DNA of 64,000 nucleotides. Origin: Micromussa lordhowensis (lineage: Eukaryota; Cnidaria; Anthozoa; Scleractinia; Lobophylliidae). Positions 21,889 to 32,823 of this stretch are shown here, piece by piece. The notes beneath the pieces were generated by a model that did no database searches, had not been told where the DNA came from, and saw nothing but the letters and a program-made list of their open reading frames with translations. Position numbers and translations under genes: made by a program. The DNA is taken from positions 6,810,424 to 6,874,423 of the forward strand of contig OZ026598.1 in assembly GCA_964020085.1 (NCBI GenBank), written 5' to 3'. Every line of letters begins with the position of its first letter. Position 1 is the stretch's first letter.

Positions 21889-21905
21889 CTAAAGAGATAA
21901 ATGAG
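21889..21905 (-). other. putative splice acceptor in the 5' UTR of GPCR 2
   Basis: On the minus strand, TCATTTATCTCTTTAG precedes AACCC, 45 bp before the chosen ATG. It parallels the acceptors upstream of receptors 1 and 3. No donor could be fixed. Confidence 0.35.
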
Positions 21906-24900
21906 AACGAGAAAAATTGTTGCACTGCATGGCAATTTTTACCTACGCTATGAAATCCTTCTGAGCCTCCTTGAAATCCAGGCCTCATATGAACCAACCT
22001 CGCAGAAGTGCTGGGAATTTTGGGAAATCTGAGTTCAGTTAGAATAAGACATGGCAGCCTGAATGATCACTCTTTTCGTGTTTTACTGGTAAGTAGCTTT
22101 AACAATAAACGACAATACAAGACTTTTTATTTCTACTTACACAATAGGGGTAATCATAATACAGGGAAGAGGTATATACCAAACGTTTCAGACATTATAA
22201 TGCTAAATCAAAAAGCACCGTTATATGACTAGGCAGGAGGGTCCCTTTTAAATGTATTTTTGTTGTTGATGTTGTCGTTGTTTTGTGTGTGTGTGGGTTT
22301 TTTTTTTTGTTGTCTTTTTTTTTTGGCAGTGAGGCATACTCAGCTTAACCGAGTTTGTGTCATCGCGATCATGATCAAACTTGTTTTCAAATTTTAACGG
22401 CGCGATAGAGGACTTTGTTTTACGCTTTAGTCGAAAATTATCTTTAAAAAAAAAGTAATATGAATTTATAAGATTTCGTTGGACGACTCGAGTCAAACAC
22501 CTGTGACCAATATTCGTACAAATTGGAAATGCCTGACAGAAGACCACTCAAGCATAACGTTGAGGATTGCCACAATTCTGGCTTTTTCTAAGAACGTCGT
22601 GGTTCCTTATAAAGAAAGTTTTACTTTATTTAAGTTTCAATTAAAACGACCATTAGGAATCAGCATGCCCGAAGCTCAGTAAAATTGAATGACGTTCTGA
22701 AAAAAACAACATGGGAGTCAGAAACGGAGGTTTCGACGATAGATGAAACATGAACTTAAACTGACACTGTTCGTTTCAGTTGTTTTACATTCATCATCTG
22801 ACTTTGAGGTTTAACATCTCATTTTACGTCGCAATTAAGCGGCCAACTTAACATTGTTTTTCCAAAAATAAAAAGAAATTGGATTCTTTTATCTCGAAAA
22901 ATAATTAGAACTCGCCTAGTGTGGTAATCACGAGGAAGAAAGGAACGGAAACGGAAAACGCAGCGGCTTATGTTATTACATGGCGTGGGAACATTTCGGA
23001 CCCGGCAAGTGGTGTTAATTAAATTCAAAACATATTTTCCAAAAAAGGACGAAATAACAAAACTTGCCTTTCCTTTAGAGATTTTCTCAAGCCATGGATG
23101 CCAAAAATGACTGTCGTTTAACGAAAAAGGTAAACATCACATTTTAGGTGAAATTTAGTGTTTATTATGCCTTAATGTTGAGGACGTTAAGGTTTTGTTA
23201 AATGAGGTCATTACAGGGAGCAAATATGAAAATGACTGAGGAGTAAAAAGCGTGATGCAAAAAAATCAGCATTTTTCATTAAAAGCTCAGTAATAGAAAG
23301 GTTTTGCATAAAACCTGAAAATTTGGTCCATCGTTTTTTACCGTTCACCGCTTAACCACATCTACATTGTTTAACAGAAAGCAAAGATTGGATTACGGTG
23401 CTACAAGAACTATCTAAAGGCCTGTAACTGACTCGCTTTTTCGCTTGTAAATTACAAGTTGTAATTTACAAGCTTTTGTTCTTCTTCCAAAACCCCGGGG
23501 AGTAATTACGACGGAACCCCATAAATATATGTGGTATACTTTTCAAATACATTATTTATATGTGTACAACTTTAAAATAATTTACAACTTTACAGCAAAC
23601 ATTAAGGTAAAATCTGACTAAAACGGCTTTAACGGGTGTTGCCAACAGATTTGTCACCATCACCATCGATTGTCATTGATAACTAGTAAACATAGCGTGC
23701 GATGTTTTTCAAAAAAAAACTATGGATATACTTATGAGAAACAAAGTGGAAGAAATATGGCCATTATACCAGTAACCAAATGAGTGATTTGTGGGGATAC
23801 ATGATGAAGTCGGTATAATGCCATTATGAGATTTAGAACTATTTTAAAAATAATGTATCAAAATATTAAAAGTACTTGCCTGATGTTTAAAGATGCGTCC
23901 GCGAAACCAAATCTTAACACTGAGGTGGCGAAAGCGGGATGGGTTGTGGCCGGCAGAACTTGTCCTCAAATCGAGTCATGGAAGCACACAATCACCCAAT
24001 TGGTCAATGAATTAGAATTCGTGAAGTCCGGTCCTGCGGGATCATAAGGTGCATATGCAATGACAATGAAGACAATAAGTACGATATCCCATATCATGGA
24101 TCCGTTTTACTGCGTTCTTGCAGAGATATAATTGAGCTTGGAAATTACTTGTTAAATTAAGTTAAGAATGATAATTATTGGGAACAAAATAAGATAAAAC
24201 GAATTATTACCGTCCTCAGGCTTTTCTAAAATGATATGCAGCAAAAGTTATTTAAACGGGTAAAACTTGCCATTCATTCTGTCTTTCGCTAACAGGTACC
24301 AAAGGCCGAATTGTATATAAAGAATATTTTTTATTGTTTTAACTTGCAACAATATTGGTTTCAATTTAAATTTAAATTACAAAATCGATCAAATTAGTAA
24401 ACAAACCTGAACTGAAACTTTGCATCATAACTAACCTATGTAGACCTTCGTAATTTCTTGAGATAAACGAGAAAATTTCAAAAGAACAAACCCTTCGTTC
24501 TTGTCCTCTCTCTTTATATTTGTCCTGCACATCAAAGAGTTGGTTAGGCGTTCGTTCGTTCCCGTCTCTGCACGTCAAAAGTTCCGACGGCACTTCCAAG
24601 GCTCGAATAAGCGAAAGAAGTCAATTTCAATGTCTCAAAGTCTTTCAAAGTCCTTCGTATATGGTCATATCGCTTTTGTATGCTTTAATTCGGCTTCATG
24701 CAAAAATCTATACAAAACATGCTAATGAAGTAATCTGTTGCATAGAAGAGGAATCATTTTTAATTTTAACTTTTACTCAAAGTGACTCCTATTAGCAACT
24801 GTTTTAAGTCATCTTCGTTCCTTTGACATTAATTTACACTCAAACCAAACTAAGGTTATGTTAATAATCTCTGTGCACACCTGATTGGAAGCTCTTCCAA

Positions 24901-25467
24901 GTCAAAACTTCAAGCAAATGCTTCAAACGGGTAGATTGGAGCTGAGTAATTAAAACATGTTTCAGGCGCCCTTGTCAGTTTCTCTCTTCGCCGCTGTAGT
25001 AGCTTTGACTTTGTATAGCTTTGGCTTTTCTGGCGCCAAGCACTCAGTTAATACCAAACTGACTTTCTTTTCCCTGTTGAGAAATTATTATATTATCTGG
25101 ATGTAAGAAGTTAATATTCGTAAACACCAAATGAAAATGTCAAATTCTGGTGACAAGTATGCATATTTATATTCTTTGTGGATAACAATCTCCGCGGCTT
25201 TTTATTAATTGTCAACGAGTGTTTTAACTTATCCTTTCACAGTTAATTGCAGTACGACAAAATATAGATAACTTAAAGCTTCCACCTTTAAAGGGTAGGC
25301 AAATATTTAGCGGATAAAATGGGGCTGTTTTCAAAACACTGAAAAATCAACGAAAACAGATTTTTGCGGCGTATCGTTATCGTTATCGTTAATGAACGGT
25401 GTTCAGTTTTTTTTTTCAATCTAAAACAAGTCGGCTGTGAGAGCCATTTGCCGACAAAAACAGGCCA
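21906..25467. other. gene-free stretch upstream of GPCR 2
   Basis: A low-complexity T/G tract lies at 22254-22327. A perfect 15-bp-arm hairpin with a one-base loop lies at 23443-23473 (gcttgtaaattacaa and its complement). A (TATCGT)n run of three units lies near 25373-25391. No exon could be supported. Confidence 0.4.
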
Positions 25468-25686
25468 TTAGATCTCATTAGCGAAGTTGCAATACTTCAC
25501 AGTTTGCTCATAAATTATATCAACCATTTTCTGTTTAAATGTTTCTGGATAAGAGCCACCAAAGCGTATATATTGCATGCAAATTACTAGAGCATACAAT
25601 GCAAGTATGCACATGATTGATTTGAGAAAGGAAGAAATTTCAACTGAAATTGAACTTGGCAAAATATTTGTTATGAAATATGTCAT
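25468..25686 (-). other. small open frame, possible orphan terminal exon with one membrane segment
   Basis: A 72-codon frame from ATG to TAA contains one hydrophobic segment (IMCILALYALVICM) and a polar C-terminus ending KYCNFANEI. The frame stays open upstream through a few codons to a TTGAATTCAG acceptor-like sequence, so it could be a last exon. No upstream exon or homologous family was recognised. An incidental frame in AT-rich DNA is equally likely. Confidence 0.2.
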
Positions 25687-27154
25687 AAATGGTTGGATTC
25701 TCTGAATTCAATAGGATCATAAACGCCAAAAGGAACTCAGCCGTGAAACATACAGATAAACACGAATAGTCCTGCAATTGACCTCAAACTTCGTAGAATT
25801 TTCATTTTGAAAAGCAAACCTTAAACATATTTCACCCCCACTAAAAAAATTACTGGCAAAACTTAACATGAATTATAAGCGAATTCCCTGAGGCTGTAAA
25901 CAATCCGCATAAAACCCCTTTACTTTGTGGATATAAATATGTCGTTTTTCAATCTTCCATCCATCCATTACTAGCTATGAATCGGAAACTGTTAATTTGC
26001 AATGCTTATAGTTAATGGAAACATTTGCCTAGTAATTAGTTTTCGTGGCGGTAGTGGTATAGTAGCTATTTACCAGGCTAAAACCCTGTCATTTTCTTAT
26101 CATAATGAGATTAGGAGATGTCGTATCGAGTGTGCTCGACACTCTTTCATTACTTTAGACTAGCAATGACGCTGTATGTAAAACATTGAACTCCAAACTT
26201 GGTTGCCTTCGCTATTTTTGTTTAATCTGGAACAATTTGGTACGGCAGGTCATTACTTAAGTGCCTTAATGTTTCCATGGTAACCATATTTCTCCAGCCA
26301 TGCATGTTTAAGAAATTTTGAATTTTCTAGTTTTTAGTAAAACGAATTTTAACGCTTTGCAGTATTTTTTTAGATTTTCAAATATTTACAGCTCTTGTTG
26401 TCGGTTGTAAACCATTTTTAGCTTTCTTGTCGCTTTTAAATATTTTGATGCAGTTTAGGTGGTTTTCTAACGTTTTATGCAAATCACAAAATCCATGATG
26501 GCGGATCCAAAAGGACTTATTACTTTGGGCGTGGAATATGTCCTGCAAGTTTCTTTACCACAGTTTTATACTAGTTACAGCAGCTATGATGTGTAACTTG
26601 TCGCAAAAAAAACTAATATTCTTGTTCGATGAACGAACAGGAAAGAGGGATTGCTTACTTTCGTATTCAAATATCTGTATTTTCTCCTAGCAGTTAACCA
26701 AACTGCCACTTTTTTATAATATCAAATATGTCTAGAAAAACAAAAAAAAATGCTAAAATGCGGCTGTTCGGGTTCAGTTGTTTATTGATGAATGAAACAC
26801 CTTTACTGAGCACATTCCGTCTTGTAAATCCTTTACGCTATTACTCCACTACTGGTTTATGCAAATTGATAATATGTACTTTTTGATGCAATTAAACTTA
26901 ATAGAAATCGGTAGGTAATTATAATTCTCTAAGACATAAATACAGCAAGCTATGCCATAACAAAAAATGTTTTAGGAGCTTTGTATATATGCCAACTAAG
27001 TCGATCTGATATTTACATCTTAGCCCACCTACGGTTAGACTGAAATATGTAATTTCTTTAAAAAACTCTGTCTAATCTTAAGAATTTTGAAGTAAAATTG
27101 TGTAATTTTGACTGATATGTCTGCCACAGACAGGTGCATACAAACATACAGTAG
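25687..27154. other. gene-free stretch
   Basis: No exon, repeat family or RNA gene was recognised. Confidence 0.35.
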
Positions 27155-27297
27155 TTAACTAAGGAACCGGGACGCTTCCTTCCAGATTTTGTATTATTGT
27201 ATCTTCTTTTCGAATTACGATTGTTGTAAAGCGCTATTGGGCTAAAGGGAAATAGCGCTATATAAATAAAGTATTATTATTATTATTCCTTAGTTAA
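27155..27297 (+). mobile_element. small retroelement-like unit with AGCGCTATT stem, (ATT)n tail and inverted flanks
   Basis: The core ttgtaaagcgctattgggct followed by gaaatagcgctatataaata forms a stem (agcgctatt/aatagcgct) and ends in (ATT)n, the usual 3' end of some invertebrate SINE/LINE families. The unit is bracketed by an 11-bp inverted pair, ttaactaagga at 27155 and tccttagttaa at 27287. No coding part remains. Confidence 0.5.
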
Positions 27298-27346
27298 TAT
27301 ACTTTAGTAAGGTAATACTGTAGATATATAAAGAAAAAATAGGACA

Positions 27347-27352
27347 TTTATT
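27347..27352 (-). promoter_or_regulatory. candidate polyadenylation signal of GPCR 3
   Basis: AATAAA on the minus strand, about 255 bp behind the receptor-3 stop codon. Confidence 0.4.
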
Positions 27353-27606
27353 TCCAGGAAGAGGGAAGAAGATAGCCCAGTTAAAGTTGTGTAGCAAACT
27401 AGCATTCACCGCGGTGTAAAGCGATGACAACAGCGATGATAAAAACTGTGGACAGATTCCAAACTAAAAATCCCGCTGATAGGAACCTCTACACTTAAAA
27501 CAAAAAGACCTAAACCCCAATGTTTGATTGAGCCGAGTAACTTTAAAATCGCGTAAGTTTACAAACGCATGAAGTTCCCCTAGCTGTAACAGGGGCGAGA
27601 AATCCA

Positions 27607-28641
27607 CTACACACTTCGTACGGAGGTGCGCGTGCGCATCTCAAGGAGTTCAGAAAGTTCATACGTAACGTCACGGCAGAGCATTTTCTTTATAATGAGC
27701 TTAAAAGCGCGCCTGTAGCTAGAACTTTGGAACGCGTAGATAAAAGGATTTACTGAACAGTTCAGCAGCGTAAGATACTGTGAACCAGATTGCAGGTACA
27801 ATACATGAATGTGGTTTACTTTGCTGACTTTTAAGATGAGTAGGACACCATAAGGAATAAAGGCTATGAAAAATACCACAGTCAACAAGATAAGCAATGT
27901 CACTAATCTTTTCTTTTCTTTCGTTTCCTCGTGCACGTGACCTCTTTCAATTTTGCTTCTGCGAGCAGCTTTCTTGAAGTACATGCCATAGATGATCTGA
28001 GTATAGCAAAAGGCAATCAGTGTAAATGGAACCAATGTGAGAATGACAATCAAGCAATCAATGTAGATCATCATTTCATAGTCCGCGTCACCATGATTGC
28101 AAGACCCCCTGTCTTGATCGTAATCTAAAGTTGCAAACAGCGGAATCACCATCGATATGGCAACAAGCCAGATCACAATGATGGCGTAAGCAATCTTGCT
28201 AATGGTGAGCCTTCGAGAGATGAGCATTGGTTTCACCAGAGCGTTATATCTCTCGAGAGCCAGGACTGTAAGCGTCAAACCAGTCACCAGAAGCGTTATA
28301 ATCGAAATAGTGTTGGTGTAGATGAACTTACAAAGGAAACTGGCAAGTGCGCTGGGATATACCGGACCCTTTCCTTGCAGGACTATAAACAGGATTGCTG
28401 TAAATACAAGGGTAGTTATGTCTGCACAAGCAACGTTGACCAGAAGGTAGTTTGTGGTTGTTCTCATGCTGCGAAACATCTTTACCACTGTAATGACAAG
28501 TGAGTTGCCAATAAAACCGACGATGATGATGAGCCAAAATGTTACCATCTTTATAACATCTTCTGTCTGGTTTTCACGATAAGGAGCCCCCGTCGGGCCA
28601 CTAATGTTTGCAGTGGAGTTGTTACTGTGGAGATCGTTCAT
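27607..28641 (-). CDS. class A G-protein-coupled receptor 3, peptide-receptor-like
   Basis: A single-exon seven-transmembrane receptor of 344 aa, with ATG at 28641 in good context (A at -3). Landmarks: sequons at Asn7/Asn8, Asn12 and Asn24; TM1 GNS (Asn46); TM2 NVACAD (Asp74); Cys104 with Cys181; ERY 130-132; TM4 Trp158; TM5 Pro205; TM6 AFIP (Pro263) in place of CWxP; TM7 NPFIY 298-302; a helix-8 cysteine in KKMLC; tail EMRTRTSVRSV. The second loop (SCNHGDADYEMMIYID) is nearly identical to receptor 2, which suggests a similar ligand pocket. The third intracellular loop and the stretch before Cys104 are the most diverged parts. It lies 5.8 kb from receptor 2 on the same strand. The class is certain; the ligand is not known. 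Confidence 0.95.
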   Translation of the reverse strand: MNDLHSNNSTANISGPTGAPYRENQTEDVIKMVTFWLIIIVGFIGNSLVITVVKMFRSMRTTTNYLLVNVACADITTLVFTAILFIVLQGKGPVYPSALASFLCKFIYTNTISIITLLVTGLTLTVLALERYNALVKPMLISRRLTISKIAYAIIVIWLVAISMVIPLFATLDYDQDRGSCNHGDADYEMMIYIDCLIVILTLVPFTLIAFCYTQIIYGMYFKKAARRSKIERGHVHEETKEKKRLVTLLILLTVVFFIAFIPYGVLLILKVSKVNHIHVLYLQSGSQYLTLLNCSVNPFIYAFQSSSYRRAFKLIIKKMLCRDVTYELSELLEMRTRTSVRSV

Positions 28642-28711
28642 GCTCCCGGTTTAGTGTCACCTCTTACACACAACTGAGGATCGTGTCAGGCAAGTTTCCG
28701 GCCAGTCAATT

Positions 28712-28730
28712 CTGCACAGAGAAATAAACG
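28712..28730 (-). other. putative splice acceptor in the 5' UTR of GPCR 3
   Basis: On the minus strand TTTATTTCTCTGTGCAG precedes AATTGACTGG, 70 bp before the ATG. It is the strongest of the three acceptor-like sites found just upstream of the receptor genes. No donor was placed. Confidence 0.45.
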
Positions 28731-31700
28731 GGAAAGAAACAATCAATCATTGAAACATCCAACTACCTTCAGTTGAAGAAAACGCATAAGACACGTTTGT
28801 TTTCTCAAGGATTTCCCGAAGAACTATTTATGCTCTCCCAGACGTGAAATAACTACGTGTAATCCTTACATAAGTGCGAAAACAAGGTATGATTCCATAA
28901 AATGATGGTCATAAATGGTATTTATTATTCTAATACAAGTATTTTGGTTCGTGGCAAAGGGCAAATTGTAAAGCTACAAAGGATTTAACGGGTAATTAGT
29001 GGGGAAGTATTTGTCATTTAAGGAGACTCGAGAAGGACATATTTGACACAAAAATATCACATATGATTGGCCTGATTCCTTTTTAAAAATGGCCAGTTGT
29101 ATGAATACATTTCTAGAGCAAATAGCGGCTTATCTGTAGCACTCAATACGCGATGTGTTTAACATTTCAATTCAAACAACAAACCTTGCATGAAAACCCA
29201 CGACGCTGTCTGATTTGCTGGAGTATTTTAAATGACACCATTTCCTAAAATTATCTTTTACATTTGGAAAACAAATCACACACCGTATTAATTTTAAGAT
29301 AAAATGAGCGTTCGTGTAAGGTTTAGTTTCCAATTGCTTTCAATAACTTTGATTTCAACAGATAATAGTTCCTTCCGAGGAAACGTAATTATCATAATTT
29401 CTCTTCAGCGCTTGACATTGCCCCTGAACTGTTTGCTTTGGCGACTGATAAATGCTGTGATTTTGCGGAGAATTTGAAAATTGTGCAAAAAAATCATGAA
29501 AATGAATGTTTTTCGCTCTCTTCTTTCATTTTCACATCTACAAACAGTTTTAGAACATTGCTGTATCTTTAGAAGTTTTTCAAGATGTTCAAGATGAAAT
29601 ACATTTGGCATTTCAACTCTAAATGAACCAGATGATCTGTTTTGTTGTTGTTTTTCACGTTTATCGCATGCTTACTTAGGTTTTGTCTGTCAATCTATCA
29701 GGTAAATAGTACGAATTTTCATTCTTTGGCCTCGATTTTGCTCTGTCTTCTTAAGGTGACAAAAACACTGAATTCACTGACAGCAAATAGAAATTACACA
29801 AAATATATATTGCATTTCTTTCACTGAACAATAAAAGATATAGAATTGCTTTTTCTTACCCGTTCTTGCTCAAAAGCGTCAAAACCATGAACAAAACTAC
29901 ACCTAAGAAGAAGCAGCAACGGAAATTTCAACGCTTATCATCTGCGGTGTGGACGATGCAGATGTTCGTTTACAAATAACCAGAGCTTAAAAAAACCAAT
30001 AAGCCTCGTCTTCATGTTTTTCACAAATGTTTTGTCAATACTTTGTAGAAACAGTCGTCCTTGTCTACAGCTTGTCAAACCAGTTTCCTACCACCTAGCA
30101 ACTAGTACTCGGATTTTTATTGCGGAATTTCCAAAGATAATATCATTTTCGTTCCAAATACGGACATCTTTGGCATGCCCTTAAATCTGTTTTTTCTTGC
30201 TTTTAGGAAAAGAAACAATCTAACGCATCTGTGTAAAGCCGATAGGATTATGCTATCAGATTTCTTGGGTGCTTTCATTATCTTACATGTAAATAACTGG
30301 CAACGGTTTGGATTGTAATTTTGGCACTTGAAAACCGCATGATGGTTCAGTGAATTTTTATGATAAAACTGAAAAAAAAATGAGATTTTGATATTTCCTT
30401 TTAACTAGTTCACTTCACAAATATCCGTTGATCTTAAAATGCAAAATAATTTTAAACTCCGCTGTGTTGCTATAGTTTTGTCTACATTTTTCGGGCAGGT
30501 AATCTCCTTTTTGCCTCAATGATATCAGCCAAAACAAAGCGCTTTTCAAAATTGCGGTTCAGATTCGGTTTTGCAACTTTAAAGGATTTTAATTCGATTT
30601 TTGGTCGCGAATACCGCCTCTTTACAACTATAGGAAATTAATCAAAACGAGAAAGAATACAAGTGTTACTTACTCACTGGGTGGTCCATAAGAGTAAATG
30701 GAAGCAAATTCAAAAATTTAATTTTGCAAAGACTTCGTTAGGATATGTATCATTCCATTTGATAATGAAACTGGAAGACTCTTTCCCTCAAGACGTGTTT
30801 TTGTGTTAAACGCTCCAAACTGACAATGAAGGATACCTTATGAATAAAGCAGGTGGTATCCAAAGATACTGGAACTGAATGCTATTGACCTCAAAAAAGA
30901 AGACCTTTCATGATAAATGGACTTTCAAGAACGATTTTAATTTAAAAGAACACACAAAACACACAGAATGACAGTAATCAATGCAAGGCGGAAGACAGTT
31001 AAAGTGAATTGTTAGCGACTTCCCAAAGAATAACGAGTGCAAATAATCAGAAAATAATGCTTTACCATTACAAGGCTGTCATATTTCTAAGTCGCTTTTA
31101 GCGCTAATGACTTTTCTGGGAGCTTATAAAGCAATCTATAATGAAATTGCCTGTTTTAGCATCTTGTTACTTTGCATAGTTGATCATTTGCTGGCAGTGA
31201 ATCAAATGCCGGTGACATTTACCGAATCAAACCGAGGAAGGTAAACAATTCGAATCATGCTGTTATTTCAAACAACATATTCCGAATTTTCTCCCACTAT
31301 ATAAACAGCTGAGGGCGGGAGGATTTCATAGAGGTGATAGGTTTTTTACAATTTTTAACCTTTCTTGTCTATTTATTTCTATTTCCGTTAGGATACGCTA
31401 AAAACTATAATTTCGATGTTTGTGTAGATCAATTTCACGCGCATGCAAGGATAGGCACGTGTAAAGTTAGCGCCAAAGGCTTCTATTTTCGACAGACAGC
31501 CAGCTGAACAAAAAAATCATCGAATGTCATATACGAAGTAGAATGCATCATGCTATATCTACAAAAGGTCTCCTGCATTATTACTTTGAGTAAACAAACG
31601 GTGCCAATGGTTTACTTTTTTCGGATAAGATTTCCGGTAAGATGTTGGTATCATTAGCTAGAAACACAACACCAGCAAAACATCGCTAAGCTGCAAATGG

Positions 31701-32217
31701 AATTTGAGAATAAACGAAGCAGTATTTTGGGCTGTTTGGGTGATGATCTTGTTGTTGTTGTTGTTGTCGTCGTCGTCGTCGTTACAAAACGACGGTGACG
31801 CCGAGGACAATGTTGATTAAAAAATGAATTTATGTTTTACCTACGAATCTCGCGGTACTTTGAAGTCATTTACTTTGTTTATCACGAAACTGAATCTAGG
31901 ATACGGCGATAAATTTGAAATAAAAGTTTAAAAATTAGCCGTCGTGGTTCACGTTCTCCAGACAGCGCAGAATTTGGTCATTTCACGTTGTTGTTTTGCA
32001 GAGGACGACAAAGAAATGTACCAAGAATTATAATGCACGTGCACAGCCATTGTGCTGCTCATTTATTCTTTTGTTCAGTGACGTTCCCGTTGCCGTTGCC
32101 GTCGCGGTTTCGTAAACTCCCTAATCATTGCTAGGGACCGCCTTTACTGGTTCACCCAGTCAGCCCCCGTCCTCACTTAACTGTAGATTTCACTCTGAAA
32201 CACATCAAATGTTTCTC
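28731..32217. other. gene-free stretch upstream of GPCR 3
   Basis: The only clear feature is a trinucleotide repeat at 31749-31783 that changes from GTT units to GTC units. A (GTTGCC)-like run lies near 32087-32105. No exon could be supported. Confidence 0.4.
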
Positions 32218-32408
32218 GTCCACACTACGCCGAAGGAATTTAAAAACGCAACAATCACCGATCAATTTAGAATTGTGTTTGAGAAACTTCGGTCAGGGAA
32301 ATCACATGATTATCGTGTCGCCATAGTTTTCAAAAGGCGTGACAGATTAGTATGGACGGTAGTCCTAACGGTAGAAACAAAGCTTTCAAATTGCTACAGT
32401 GTGGACGG
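32218..32408. repeat. CGTCCACAC-ended inverted-repeat element, copy 1
   Basis: The ends cgtccacacta and cagtgtggacgg are complementary. An inner, less exact pair (ggaatttaaaaacg facing cgccatagttttcaaa) supports a short MITE-like unit. Elements with similar ends lie at 35687-36086 and 38168-38320. Confidence 0.45.
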
Positions 32409-32632
32409 CGCCTCAAGTGCACTAGAAACTGACGACTTCGTGTTGGGTATCCCTTTCTTGAACTATTAAAATCAAGTTTTGTTAACATAACTTTAGCAAT
32501 GCGCGCGTCTGATTGGTTAATTCATCGTCTACTATTTGCCCATGGGTGCACGCTGCTGACGTGTGTGCTGATGCCATGTAGCTCAATAAAACGACTTGTT
32601 TTGTTTTCTCCAATGTGTCATGTTATGTTATA

Positions 32633-32823
32633 AAACAAATGGTAAACGCCATAGCAGTAAACTATTGAGTTGTGGATGCACTTGGGAGGTTTGCTAAGCG
32701 CTCATGAGGCTAGAGTCGCACTCGGCTATCACCCCGTATGACTCTTGCGCTTCTTTCGTGCTTAGCAACCTCCCGCGTGCATACATAACTCAATAGTGTA
32801 CGCTATGGCGTTTAACATTTATC
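32633..32823. repeat. palindromic MITE-like element
   Basis: The left arm ataaaacaaatggtaaacgc, continuing catagcagtaaactattgag, faces ctcaatagtgtacgctatgg, continuing cgtttaacatttat. Further in, gggaggtttgctaagcgc faces gcttagcaacctccc. The arms are about 85 bp with mismatches and the centre carries cactcggctatcaccccg. Non-coding. Confidence 0.75.

Noticed and set aside
21845..21987. N-terminal extension of GPCR 2 to the ATG at 21987
   Set aside because: It adds about 47 residues absent from the close paralogue, and a splice acceptor-like site lies within it. The start at 21844 gives the same 344-residue length as GPCR 3.
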